The position numbers and the translations under genes were made by a program. Below the pieces are notes generated by a model that worked only from the letters and a program-made list of their open reading frames with translations, did not search any database and had not been told where the DNA came from. Of a stretch of DNA of 64,000 nt, positions 46,524-58,050 are shown in pieces; position 1 is the first letter of the stretch; each line of letters starts with the position of its first letter. Location: contig CM055875.1 of assembly GCA_029582165.1 (NCBI GenBank), positions 12,749,968 through 12,813,967 of the forward strand. Reading direction: 5' to 3'. This DNA is from Portulaca oleracea (taxonomy: Eukaryota; Streptophyta; Magnoliopsida; Caryophyllales; Portulacaceae).

Positions 46524-48337
46524 TGATAAGTTCTTTTTATGACTATGTTTTTAGGGGATTTTGATAGTGAATTAGGGAGAGTTTTATGTGTAAATCTTGA
46601 TTTATATTCCAATTTCCCTACTACACTTGGTGTTGTGTTTTTTAAGTGGATTTGTTGGTTTTGAGGCCAAAACACCAATTTTCTCTCAACTTTTGGCAAG
46701 GTTGAAGACACCACGGGGCTTTACATATCAAACCCAGACCGCGGTATAAATTTGAGATGGAAAGGAGCACGGAGTGACCAGGCAGTGCACACCACGGTCT
46801 GACCGTGGTGGCTGCCACGGTCCAGGATGTTTTGTACGAAGAAAGAAAGCCAACAGCAGTTCTTGGGCTATGAATTGACTGGGTCCAATGCCAAGGAGGG
46901 AAAGTGGGGAGTCGATCAATTGCATTGGGTTATCCTTTATTCAGTCCAAGCAAAAGAGGAGAAGTGAGGAATTAATTATATGGGCTCAGCATTTATTCGG
47001 TCCAATCACAAGATAGAGAAGGGGAAATTGATTCCATTCATTCACCACTTCAGTTCGGCCCAATCAAAAGAGAAAAGGAGAGGGAGTGGAGCAATTCATT
47101 CGGTCCAATGAAGCATGAGTGAGGGCCATTGATTTCATGGACAACCAATTCATCAACCATTCATTCGGTCAAATGAAAGGGGAGAGAAGTGGAGGCCCAT
47201 TTATCTTCATTCGGTCAACACAAAGAAGAAGCATGAGGGTTTGAGGCAGCATGTATCACAGAGAGGCCGTGGCAATGGCAAAGGTCCGTGGCTGACGTGT
47301 TGCGCGTGTGCTGTTGGCCGTGACTTGCAAGTAAATGAGAAAGGGATGTGACGGTTATATGGAGGCCATCATTCATTCGTTGAGGGAGGACCTATCATTC
47401 ATGATTCACCCATCCACCCAAGAGAGAAAGGGAGCACGAAAGACTCCCATCTACTCATCTCCATTAAAAATCAAGACCAAGATCAAGCTTGATTCAAGAA
47501 GGATTAAGATTAGAAGAAATTATCGACGTTCGCGAGGAAGACACCACCCCGGGATCGGAAGACTCGACGGTTGTATGTTTCGTAATTATATTTCTTTTCG
47601 ATTCCTTCTTTATTTTGAGAATTAATCACGATGTTTGCAACTTGTTTCATACTTTTCTTGACATGAATGAGTAGTTCCTTTGAGTTCTAGGGTTTTGCAA
47701 CCCGAAACATTGTAGTTTGATTGATTGTTATTAGTTTGTGAATGAATTCTTGATTAGAATCTATAGAAGGTTGTGTTTTCCATGTTTATGAGTATTCTTT
47801 AGGCCTGGAATGCTTGTAATTTGAGATTAACCTGAGAAGTACTGAAAGGTGAATTAGGATAATCTGACTACCAACCTTTCTATCTAGTTTTGTGAAATTT
47901 GAGAAAAGAATAGCAGACTAGGGAACCTTTTGATAACCAGAAAATTTTAGACCTTCAACTTTGATTAACTTGAAAAGCATATGAAATTTGTAATTTAGGT
48001 TAATCAAGGTAATTTTATTAGCATCGAAAGAGCAGTAGAGTTCTTATGGTTATCGTTCTTGATTCGTTCTTGAATGTATGATTGTGCATGCTAGGTTTGA
48101 GTAATCGAACTCGTTGTTACGCTAACATCTCCCTAGAAATCTTTCTCTCTTGATAAGAATCTTTTATTGTTTTTCCTTACTTTATTAGTTCTAATTAGTT
48201 TTTAAAGTCTTCCAAAATCAAAACTTCATTAGCTTAGCAATCGCGATAGAGATTAGTTTTCGGTGTTGCTAATTTGAGTCCCTGTGGGATCGACCTTGAC
48301 GTGCTACTACATACACCTTGCACTTGCGGCCCTGTCA
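46524..48337 (+). repeat. 5' LTR of Athila element A
   Basis: 1814 bp from TGATAAG to CTGTCA, followed by the PBS. It carries a perfect palindrome ACCACGGT-CTG-ACCGTGGT at 46791-46809, repeated CATTCGGTCCAAT-like words (46937-47212), and the block TCCCTGTGGGATCGACC about 57 bp before its end. Confidence 0.8.
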
Positions 48338-48343
48338 GGTTTT

Positions 48344-48361
48344 TGGCGCCATTGCCAGGGA
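48344..48361 (+). other. Primer-binding site, element A
   Basis: TGGCGCCATTGCCAGGGA, two changes from the standard Athila PBS TGGCGCCGTTGCCGGGGA, which pairs with the 3' end of tRNA-Asp. Confidence 0.85.
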
Positions 48362-48501
48362 CTCTGTCCCTAGCAGTCGGTAAATGAACCTCTTAGGTTG
48401 ACTAAGCTGTTTTTTTTTTCTTTTTTTTCTTTGATTTTCTTGATTTTCTTGTTTCACTTCGTTGGTGTTCTTGTTTTTCTTTTGCTAGGATCCTTTTGTG
48501 T

Positions 48502-48579
48502 ATGCAACGGTCTCCAGAGTTTGAGTTCGATCCACAAATAGAGAGAACTTTCCACCAGATTGATTCGACACTCGGTTAA
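48502..48579 (+). pseudogene. Start of gag, element A (truncated)
   Basis: ATG at 48502 opens with MQRSPEFEFDPQIERTFH, matching the start of gag in element B (49488). After about 18 codons it runs into LTR sequence of element B and stops at 48577-48579. Confidence 0.75.
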
Positions 48580-49337
48580 CTTCTCTTTCTTATAGTTTTC
48601 ATGCATTTTAGTATAGATTTTCATATGATTTGTGATTCGAACATGAGTAGTGAGTAGTTTTCTTTAGTTTAGGGGATAAACCCTTATTACTTTCTCTTAT
48701 GAATTGAATATTGTTGGATTGAACAAGTTTGTTTATCTAGTTTGAATGCATTTTATTTATCCTTTGATATTGCATGTCATTGCTTTTGCTTGATCATCAT
48801 TAGCATGGAATTAGATTGCTGAATGATGTACCGAACGGAGAAATTCGATAATCGAAACCCTTAGGATTAAACTGGTTATGAAGTGAACTAAACATAGAAG
48901 ACTTTGTAATTAGGGGTCATTGGATAATTTGATCTTGAACTTAGATAAAATGGAAATAACCACGAAAGTAGGTGATTGATTTTACTAAGCAATCCGTTTC
49001 ATTGCCAAAAGCTCGCTACCGAAGGATTTATGCGATTATCGACCCTAAAATGTACCAAATTAGTGACATACATGTTCAATCCACTTGTTGGATTCATAGA
49101 GTTACTTAGGTTTATCCCTTGAACGTCTTTCTCATATTGATTTCGTTTTGTGAGTTGTATGAATATTAATTTGCTTTGACCTTTTTAGCGATTAGAAATA
49201 GAATTAGTTGATCCATATTAAAACCCGACCGGTTTAGCAATCACCTAGGAGGCTAGTTTGGTGCGTAGTTAGCAAAGTCCCTGTGGGATCGACCTTGATA
49301 CTTGCTACACGAGCACCCGTGCACTTGCGGCGTATCA
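48557..49337 (+). repeat. 5' LTR of element B, 5'-truncated
   Basis: Matches 62212-62995 of the 3' LTR closely. The first ~670 bp of the LTR are absent; the join to element A's gag occurs at the shared AGATTGATTCGACACTCGG. Confidence 0.9.
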
Positions 49338-49343
49338 AGTTTT

Positions 49344-49360
49344 TTGCGCCGTTGCCGGGA
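49344..49360 (+). other. Primer-binding site, element B
   Basis: TTGCGCCGTTGCCGGGA, the Athila tRNA-Asp-type PBS with one change at its start, seven bases after the LTR end. Confidence 0.8.
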
Positions 49361-49487
49361 ACTTTGTCCCTAGCTGCCACCGAACGAATATCCTTAGATT
49401 GACTAGATCATTTTCCTTTTTGTTTTTCCTGTTTGATCTTCCTTGGGTGTTTTGGTTTTTGTCTCTTGCAAGGTTTCCAATCGGTGT

Positions 49488-50820
49488 ATGCAAAAGGCAC
49501 TGCTATTCGACTTCGATCCGGAGATTGAGAGAACCTTCCATTCAAGGCAGAAGTGGCAACGAATAGAGGAGGCAAGAAGGAGACAAGAAGAAGCCAAGAA
49601 GAAACCAAGGAAGACCCAAAGATAGTCGCAGAAAGACATACTTTTTGGCAATGCGTGACTTCCACAGTGGCAAATCAGCCCACCGCCATCAACGCACCGG
49701 GAGTGAGCGCACACGATTTCGAGTTGAAGAGCTCCCTCGTCAACTTGGTGAAGGCCTTACCATTCCATAGCATTCCCAATGAAGACCCCAACCGACATCT
49801 CCGCATCTTCCGACAAGCATGTGAAACGGCGACCACCACCATCACCACCTTTGATCAACTTTCTAGCGCATTTGTGGCGAAATACTTTCCGCCTAGCAAG
49901 TTGACAAGCCTAAGGAACCAAATCTCAACATTCGTTCAAGAGCCGGGAGAGAGCCTCTACGATGCATGGGAGAGGTTCAAGGACCTCTTGAGGCAATGCC
50001 CCAAACATGGATTCGAACCTTAGGTACCGATTGAAGCATTCTACAACGGAGTGGATGACAATTTGAGGACCAACATATTGGCAGTGGCGAGAGGCGACAT
50101 CATGAGCAAGACCGTGGAAGAACTTCATGAACTCATCGAGCAAATGTCCGTGAATAGCTACCAATGGTCTAAGCCCCGTTCCGCACGAACGGGAGGTAAG
50201 TATGAGGTAGACGCTATCACCTTTTTATCCGCAAAATTAGATGCATTAACTGAGAAGATGGATAAAATGAATGTGAATGCTAACCCTCCCCCTCCACCTC
50301 AATATGCTTCTTATCATTCTTTTGAGCATGAGACCTTATTTTGTCCTAACGGAATGGGTAGTGTTGATCCTAATGAACAAGCCAATTGTATTGGTAACCC
50401 GAATGCTTACCACCCCGGTTTGAGAAATCACCCGAATTTTTCTTATCGGAATAATGATCATTTAGGTGCCCATCAAGGACAAGGTCGATCCCAATCCCAA
50501 TCCCAAGACAAAAAGAACGTATAGGACTTGTTAGAAACTCTCATTCAATCCTAACAAAGGCAATTTGAGCACCAAAAGAGGCAAGATGAGGTTATAAAAG
50601 CTTTGGCCTCTAGAGTTGACTTGTTGACTACCCATAACCATATGCTTGAAACCCAAATTGCCAACCAAGCTAGTGCTTCGACCCACGCTCCAGGATCACT
50701 TCCCAGACAGCCTGCCCCTAACCCTAATGCCCAATGTAATGCCATCATTTTGAGAAGTGGGACGCAATATCAGGGACCTAGCATGCCAAATGCTAAGCAT
50801 GGGGGGGGGGGGGGGTTGAG
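49488..50820 (+). pseudogene. Gag of element B (retrotransposon gag domain)
   Basis: Starts MQKALLFDFDPEIERTF at 49488; a frameshift near 49600-49620 moves into a second frame that carries the retrotransposon gag core (ALPFHSIPNEDPNRHLRIF ... WERFKDLLRQCPKHGF). In-frame stops follow at 50021-50023, 50522-50524 and about 50552. Further on, the conserved ILRSGTQYQGPS box leads into a run of 15 G (50801-50815), where the frame changes again. Gag would build the cytoplasmic particle that packages element RNA. Confidence 0.85.
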
Positions 50821-52017
50821 GTAGAGAGTGAGAAGCCTAATGATATGGTTGAAGGGATTGAAAGAGAGAAAGACCTTGAGAGTGAGCCTTCAAAGGAGAA
50901 CACTAAAGCCCGACCTTCATCTCCCCTAGAGTTTACAAACCACCGCTTCCTTTTCCTCAAAAGTATGAAGGCTAAATGAGATGCAAAATTCGGCAAATTC
51001 TTTAATATGTTAAAGCAATTGAATGTGAATGTGCCATTTTTGGATGCTTTATCTCAAATGCCTTTGTATGCGAAGTTTTTGAAAAAAATCCTCTCTAAAA
51101 AGAGGAAAATTGATGAAATTGAGGAACTTGCTTTGATTGAAGAGTGTAGTTCTGTGGTTCTTAACAAGCTTACTCCTAAGCTTAAGGACCCGGGAAGCTT
51201 TAATATTCCATGTGGCCTAGGTAGCTTAACCGTTGACCGAGCTTTGTGTGATGTGGGTTCTAGTGTAAGCTTAATGCCCTATTCTTTATATGAACGGTTG
51301 AACCTAGGAGAATTGAGACCTACTACCATGTCATTGCAAATGGCGGATCGTTCTATTAAGTACCCTATGAGTATCCTAGAGGACTTTCCCCTTAAGGTGG
51401 GTGATTGTTATGTGCCAATTGACTTTGTTATTCTTGATATGCCCGAGGATTCCCTTACCCAAATCATCTTGGGGAGACCTTTCCTAGCTACCACAGGGTG
51501 TGTCATAGATGTACAATGTGGGAAGATGAAGTTTAGGATAGGGGAACATAAACTTGAGTTTGATTTACTCCGTGATGTTTTGCCACATGAAGTTTCCCCT
51601 TGCTTTGGTCTTGATGTGCTTTGTGAGAAAGATGAGCATGTTGATGGTTTGGTTTGTGAAAACAATGATGATTGTGTGCATGTAGTTGAAAGAGAAAAAC
51701 TTGAAAAGTCCCATGAATATTTTGTTGAAAATCCTTGTGGTTTGTTATTTGATAAAGGCCATGAACTTGGCGATGCAATGGTGGGAATAAAAGAAATTTT
51801 GCCCCTACCTAACATCATCAAGAACGTGCCTTATACAATTAACAAGGGCACTTTTGATGAGATTTTCAGGATTGACGATGGGGATCCCTCCATTTTTGGA
51901 CGAGGTGTTGTGTTTGACCCAAGCTGTAGGGCCAATTTGAAGATGTTTGGAAGTACTATGCAAGATGAAGCTCCTAAAGCCTTTGGCTATGGAGTTATGG
52001 ACTACTCGCCGGGTTGA
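50821..52017 (+). CDS. Retroviral-type aspartic protease with unusual C-terminal tail
   Basis: The clean open part starts at 51007; the same frame upstream to 50821 is interrupted by one TGA near 50977. The gag-protease linker (DALSQMPLYAKFLKKILSKK...) is typical of Athila. The protease active site is the Asp of LCDVGSSVSLMP (most relatives have DLGAS), and the flap/ILGRPFLATTG motif closes the domain. The final ~140 residues are acidic, match nothing I know, and end with a stop where relatives continue into reverse transcriptase. The protease would mature the gag polyprotein. Confidence 0.88.
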
Positions 52018-53738
52018 GAGGTACCTTGTCTTGCTTAGGACATTAAACAAGCGCTTCTTGGGAGGCAACCCAAACTTTTTCGATTTTATTTTGTTTTTAA
52101 GATTTTCTAGAATTTTTCTTTATTTTTCTCTATTTATTTTGATTTTTCTAAAAAAAATTCCTTATTTTTTAAGGATTTTTAGTTTTTTTTCTTTTATTTA
52201 ATTTGAATTTTCTAGGATTTTAGAAAACTTTCTCTTTTTATTTTCTTTTTTTAGGATTTTCTAGGGATTTTGTTTTATTTTAAAATTTTGACGTATTAGT
52301 TTTAAGAAAGTGAAAAAAAAGAAAAAAAAATCTGAAAATTTGAGAAGACAAAAAAAAGGGAGAGCAAAGAGAGTTTGAATAAAAATGAGAGAAAAAGAAG
52401 TAAAACAGAAGAGAGAAAATGAGAGTTAAAAAAAAGAGATTGTGAGTGAATAAAAGACAAGAGAAAAGAGTGAGTGAAAGAAGAGTAAAAGAAACAAAGA
52501 AAAGAAGATGTAGCTATGAGGCGTCGAACCAGCGAGCAAAGGACGCAGATTAGACATGACACGGATCGTTTTGACAGTAACATGATCCGTGTTGTGTTCC
52601 AGAGAGGTAAAATTTTTGTGCAGGGGACAACACGGTCCGTGTTAGTAAAAAACGGTTCGTGTAGAACCCTGATATCAATAACACGGGTTTTTCAACCCGT
52701 TTTGGCTAGTTGCTTCTTGGTTCCTTCATATTTTTCGAATTCCTCTTCTTCTTTCTTCATTCTTTGAGCCGCCCCCTTCTTCCCATAACCTCCATTGCTA
52801 ATATCCTTCTTCCTCATTACTCTTTTTACTCCATACTCTCTCTCGCAATTCTCACCCAAATCACTCCATTTTTCTTCCATTCTTCCTAATTTTCCCTCCT
52901 CTTTCAGATCTTTCCAATTTCAACCTCATTTCCCTCATTTCTTTTTACCCCATTCCACCTCCATAACCAAAAACCTCCATTTTTACCCACATTTAAGCTC
53001 TTTTCTTCCTCTCCAAGTGTAAAAAGGTTTGATTTCTCTAAATTCTTTGTTATTATTAGTTTATTTTCATTTTATTTTCATCTTTAGTTTTCATTTTTTC
53101 ATGTATAATATGTGATCTCCATTGTTGTCCACCATTGTTGTGAATTTCAAGCTTTTTGAAGTGTGGATTTTCTTGTATATTTGTTGTTTTTCTATTTAAG
53201 TTTTATTTCTTTTTTTTTTAATTTGTTAAGTTTGCTTCTTTTACTAGTTATTTAGTTTGAATGTTTGTAGGCTTGCTTTGTTTAGTTTAATGCCTTGTTA
53301 GTTTAGCTTATGTTTTCTGATTTTAGTTTAGTTTATTAGGGTTTTAGATTAATTTAACGGTTTTACTTAGGTATTTGTATTCTTTAGTGTTAAAATTAGT
53401 TCAGCTAGATTTGTTGTATATGCTAACCTAATTGTGTGTTGAATATGTCGTATAATTCGATGGTTTTGTAGTCTTTTAGTGTTAAGTTAGCTAAGTTAGC
53501 GTCTCTTAATGTTAGTTTAGTTAGAGTCTTTAGTTTATAATTAGAATTTAAGTTAGATTTAGTTTAGCATTAGTTTAGTTAGAATTTTCTTAGTTTTTAG
53601 GACTCTTAGGTAATTTAAGGTTTAGTTGATTAGAGTCATATATATAGTTAAGTTTTGGGTTAGTTAGTTAGTTTACTTGTTTAGTTTTAATTAGTTTCTC
53701 TTTGTAACCCTTTGTCAATTACTAACTTGTATAAAAAG
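52018..53738 (+). other. Noncoding spacer between protease and env-like ORF
   Basis: Begins with AAGCGCTTCTTGGGAGGCAA-type sequence (about 52049-52071), the block I associate with the end of pol in Athila elements, so RT-integrase was removed upstream of it. It then holds T-rich DNA, ~200 nt nearly all purine (52305-52510), a palindrome cluster with CAACACGGTCCGTGTT (52628) and ATGATCCGTGTTG (52582), a pyrimidine-rich block, and TTTAGTT-rich DNA to 53700. Confidence 0.65.
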
Positions 53739-55060
53739 ATGGTTAGGACCACATGTGGTGAGGAGCAAGCGTCAAAGAAGAGCAAAGATGACAATGGCGA
53801 CAAAGGCAAGGGCAAAGCGGGATCGTCCTCAAGGCAAACGTGAGGTAACAATCCTTTCAATTTAGAAGGTGTTCAATTTGAACGTTACGTAGCTTTATCT
53901 AAACGTAATATCATCCCTACTCGTTATATGAATGAGCCGTTCTTACAAACTATTGGAATGTTGGATGATGTTGAATGGCTTTTGAATAGCAAAGGGATGT
54001 TAAACTTTGCGAGGATGAGAGAGCCGACCTATAGGAACCTTACCCTTGAGGTGCTTAGCACCTTTGATGTGAACCTTAAAACTCAGAAGGGTAGGATTAC
54101 CTTTAGGATAGAAGAAGAAGAAGAGCATCATTTGACGCTAGCCCAGTTTTCCCAAATTTTTTGTTTGCTTGTAATCCCTGATGTCACAAAAAGAGATGTG
54201 CCCCCTCTAGCTGAATGGAACCCCAATGGATTTTGGCAGTTCACCACGACTAAGAATGACTACCACCCGAGTAGGTCTAAGTGCACGCACATACGGAACC
54301 CTGTGTTCCGTTACACGCAACACATCCTAGCTTGTGGGTTATTTGGTAGGGGGGATAGCATGAATGTAGCGGCCTAAGCTGAATTTTATATGGTATGGGG
54401 TATGTATTATGCACGACCCGAGGTGAACCCTGTCGCTCTTTTTGCCATACATTTAGCCCGAATCACATCTCACACCAAGGGTGATATAGTTATTGGTGGG
54501 TTAATTACGATTTTGGCTAGGCACTTTGGTTGGAGCCCGGCTTGTCACGAGCGGGATAAGGTAGAGCGCCCCATGACCTTATATGGTAGGGTTATTAGTG
54601 TTATGAAAATGTGTAAGTTAAGAGGGGAAGAAGTTTGGTGGGTCTATCCTAACAATGAGTTGATGAGGCTTCCTCATCCAAACCTTACCATACAAGACCT
54701 TCCAAACATTCTTTTCCTTCCTAGCGCACCCTTTCCTCAACTAACCCTATTCCCAACCTCGTTCCTCCGCCTCCTCTTCACGAGGGTGATGGAGACGATG
54801 AAGAAGGTCCCGCCACCACTTTTGATTTTCAAGATAACTTTAATTCTTTGCGTGCGAACCATGCCTCCCTTAGTACTTATTGTGAAACCGAGTTTGGATA
54901 TTTTAGGGCCACTTCGGACCAAATTTTACAAAACCAAACTCGTCTTTTTGAGAGGTTAGATCTTCTAGACCAAGCCAATGTCGCCCAAGCTATCGAACAA
55001 GCACGCATGCTCGAGATGATGCAACCGATGTGCGATTGGCAGTTGAATTACCCGCCCTAA
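53739..55060 (+). pseudogene. Athila env-like / ORF1-type protein
   Basis: Starts ATG at 53739 with a basic Lys/Ser-rich leader. An in-frame TGA (near 53841) and a TAA (54375-54377) split one frame, and a frameshift near 54735 leads to the C-terminal part ending at 55060. The core (REPTYRNLTLEVLSTF..., later YYARPEVNPVALFAIHLARI) is the conserved domain of the ORF that Athila-lineage elements carry beyond pol, long called env-like. A Pro-rich, then acidic stretch precedes a coiled-coil-like tail rich in Gln/Leu. I see no signal peptide or convincing membrane anchor. Its function is unknown. Confidence 0.75.
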
Positions 55061-56484
55061 TATCCTTACCCTCCTCCTCCACCACCTCAGTGATTGTAAT
55101 GTTTCCCCTTCATGCTAGTTTATTACTGTTTTATGCATTGAGGACAATGCTTTGTCCAAGCATGAGGGGATAATTTGAAAATTTTGAGTCCTCATCTTTG
55201 TGTATATGATTTTATTTTGTTGTTTTTCTTTGATTTTTCATTATTTTGTTTAGTTTTAGTTTTGTTTTTATTTCTTTAGTTTTTCTTTAGTTTTGTTTTT
55301 TTTTTGGTTTTGTTTTGTTATTTTACTTTGATTTTTTCTTTTAGTTAGTTTAGTTTGTCTTTTGATTTTTCTAGTTTTTATTTGTCATTTGTAAATCTTT
55401 TGTATCCACTTAGTTTTGCATTAGTTAATATCATATTAGATTTTATTTTCTTTCTTTTTCTTAGTTTTAGTTTCTTCCTTTCTAGTTTTTCATTTGACTT
55501 TTGATTTTAGTTTTTGGAAAAAACCAAAAAAATCATAAAATTTCAAAAAATTAAAAAATTGAAAAAGAAGAAAAAGAAACAAAAAAATTAGGATAGGATA
55601 CGTTTAGTGAATAAAATTCTCCGGTGATGAATTAAAGATAGATAAGTTTTCTTTTGATTTGATTTAGTCTTGTATAACCCTTTTGTGAATTAAAGTTTTG
55701 AAAAGAGTTGTGAAAACTTTGAAAGTTTAGAATTATACTTTGATACTGATGATTGATTGCCTTTTCTATGATATTTTGGAATGAGTTTAGCACATATGCA
55801 TCTATTTGAGCTATATTGTTTGAGAGATTTTAACCCGTGAGACCACATAAGCCTAAATGACTAATCATTTTTATTAGTCTCATATTTTCCATGTGTGACT
55901 CATCCTTAGTTTCATTCTCTAGAACTTGCGATGCATCTCTTTGAAACTGCACTTTTGCTTGTGCATTGGTAATATGATAGAGGCATTCTTATATATATTT
56001 TTTAGCTACATAGCCAAAAAGCCACCCTTTTCGTGTTAATATCCGCTTTTAACTTTCTTTTAGCCTTGTATCACTCTTTCTTTTGATTACCTATATTGAT
56101 AGCCATGACCGAATATTTAATTTCCTATCCTTAAGCCTATGCTTGGAGTGTTAGAGTGTGAAAAGTTGGGTTGATAGTGGTGTCTTTGTGGTTTGGTTTT
56201 GTTGGGGATGTTGTGAAAGTTGAATATCATGAGATTTTTCCCCATTGTATCTTGATATGGGTTGAATTGGAAATTTGCCTTATTACTGTATATATATCTT
56301 TAAGTTTGAGTTGTAAAAAAAAAAAAGAGAAAAGCGTAAAAAAAGAAAAAAAATCAGAAAGAAAAAAATCAGAAAAATGAAAAAATGAATGAAGAAAAAA
56401 AGATGTTTAGTAGTTTGAAAGTTTATTTTCTTTGAGTTGAGGCAATTTCCATTTGATTTTGGGATGTTTTTGTTGTGAATATAA
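55061..56484 (+). other. Noncoding 3' region of element B, first part
   Basis: A PPT-like GCATGAGGGGAT (55160-55171), preceded by GAGGACAATGCTTTGTCC, opens the region. The following sequence is related to 1440-2300 of the first Athila element (matching blocks near 55840-56030). The rest of this region continues at 60878-61542 after the Copia-like insertion. Confidence 0.7.
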
Positions 56485-57211
56485 TGTTGGAAAAAACAAT
56501 GAGATGGAGAAACACGGTCACATAGAAGATGAGGGATCACTTGGGTGGCTAGGAGTCGAGGGCAAGCCCGTCTCCCCTTAAGACTTATTCACTAGACCAT
56601 GAAAAGACTCAAGGGTAAAACCTAACTTCTTGTAAGCAAAGTTACAAGATTTCTCAAAGGACTCTAAAGAAGTTGTTGCAGTCAACACCTTAAGAGTGTG
56701 TGTTGAATGCTCTCTAGAAAGAAAAGATGAAGATTGAGGGTGTGGATGAATGTGCAATTCGTCCACCTTTTATAGTGAACTTTGGAGCCATCAAGAGGGT
56801 CAAACTTGCCATAATCATAGAGCATAATTCTTGGGATATGTTTGAATACCATTGATGAGAAATCATGGCTGACTTCTCAGTCAAATAACGTCCCAAAACT
56901 AGCTCTATCTCAATTATTCCCGAGGCATAAATCGTGAGATTTCAAATCAGTCCTGACTGGACTTCAACACGACTCGTGTTGGATCAACACGATCTGTGTT
57001 GACCTCAACAAGGTCCGTGTTGGATCAACACGGTCCGTGTTGATCCAGTGCACAATTTTTGTGCTCTCTGGACACCAACACGGGTCGTGTCATGCGAGAC
57101 ATGATCCGTGTTGGGCCACTTTTTCTTATTAAGCTTACTTTTCGACCTCTCGGTCAATCATATGCTTGTAACGTATATTTTATGCCTCTTAACTCTTGAA
57201 ATATTCCAACA
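56485..57211 (-). repeat. 3' LTR of the Copia-like element
   Basis: 727 bp with 8-bp inverted ends. A minus-strand TATA box (ACTATAAAAGG) lies at about 56766-56778. The palindrome array (56965-57090) is upstream of that TATA box on the minus strand, as expected for a U3 control region. Confidence 0.9.
56965..57090. promoter_or_regulatory. Palindrome array, LTR copy 1
   Basis: CAACACGNNNCGTGTTG-type 17-mers start at 56965, 56985, 57006 and 57026 (spacing 20, 21, 20), plus a related CAACACGGGTCGTGT at 57076. Middle trinucleotides and single bases vary (ACT, ATC, GTC), while the inverted CAACACG/CGTGTTG arms are largely kept. Confidence 0.8.
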
Positions 57212-57374
57212 ATCCCCCGCCATTTCAAGAGTACTACTTGAAACAGCCCGGGACCCCTCACTTGGGTTAAATTACCCCTGCCATATATGGCACCTTTTAG
57301 AAAGATTCAACACCTGAGAAATCAAGGAGTTGTTATGCGTCATGAAAGTGCCTTTCGACTTGAACTTTCAGTTA

Positions 57375-57837
57375 GGGTCCGTTTGGACCTTGGAAAACAA
57401 CATGGAAAAAAGTTATTTTGGAAAATGAAAATCTTTCCTTTGTTTGGATTGAAGAAAAAGGAATGGAAAAAAAATGTTGGAAAATTGCATGCAAAATTTG
57501 GAATAACAATGAATAAAAAATTTTCCCTTCAAAAATGAGAGGAAAGTTGGGAGAAAATTTTTTGGATCAAAGCCAACCTGTTTTTCATCCTCTCTCTCTC
57601 TCTCTCTCTAACTCGTTTCTCTCTCTCTCTCTCTCTCTCCCTCTCTCTAACTTTTTTCTCTCTCTCTCTAACTCTCTTCTCTCTCTCTTTCTCTAACTTT
57701 TTTTCTCTCTCTAACTCTCTTCTCTCTCTCTCTCTCGCTCTCTCTCTTCTCTCTTCTCTCTTTCTCTCTCTCTCTAAGTATCTTTTCTCTCTAACTCTCT
57801 TCCCTCTTTCTCTCACGCACTCTCTCTTCTTTCTCTC

Positions 57838-57885
<48 letters not shown>

Positions 57886-57960
57886 ACTCTCAATTCTCTC
57901 TATCGCTCGCTCTCTTTCTCTTGCTATCTTATCTCTCTCTCTCTCTCTCTCTCTCTAACA

Positions 57961-58050
<90 letters not shown>

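Larger units (their letters stand above)
46524..48556 (+). mobile_element. Athila-lineage element A (5' end only)
   Basis: Full LTR, PBS and the first ~18 codons of gag, then an abrupt join at about 48557 to the LTR of element B. The rest of element A is missing. The target site left of it is ATGGG; the flank right of element B is GTCAT, so the two outer ends do not belong to one insertion. Confidence 0.8.

Noticed and set aside
57529..57816. Arg/Glu-rich open frame on the minus strand
   Set aside because: It is pure CT microsatellite read on the other strand.
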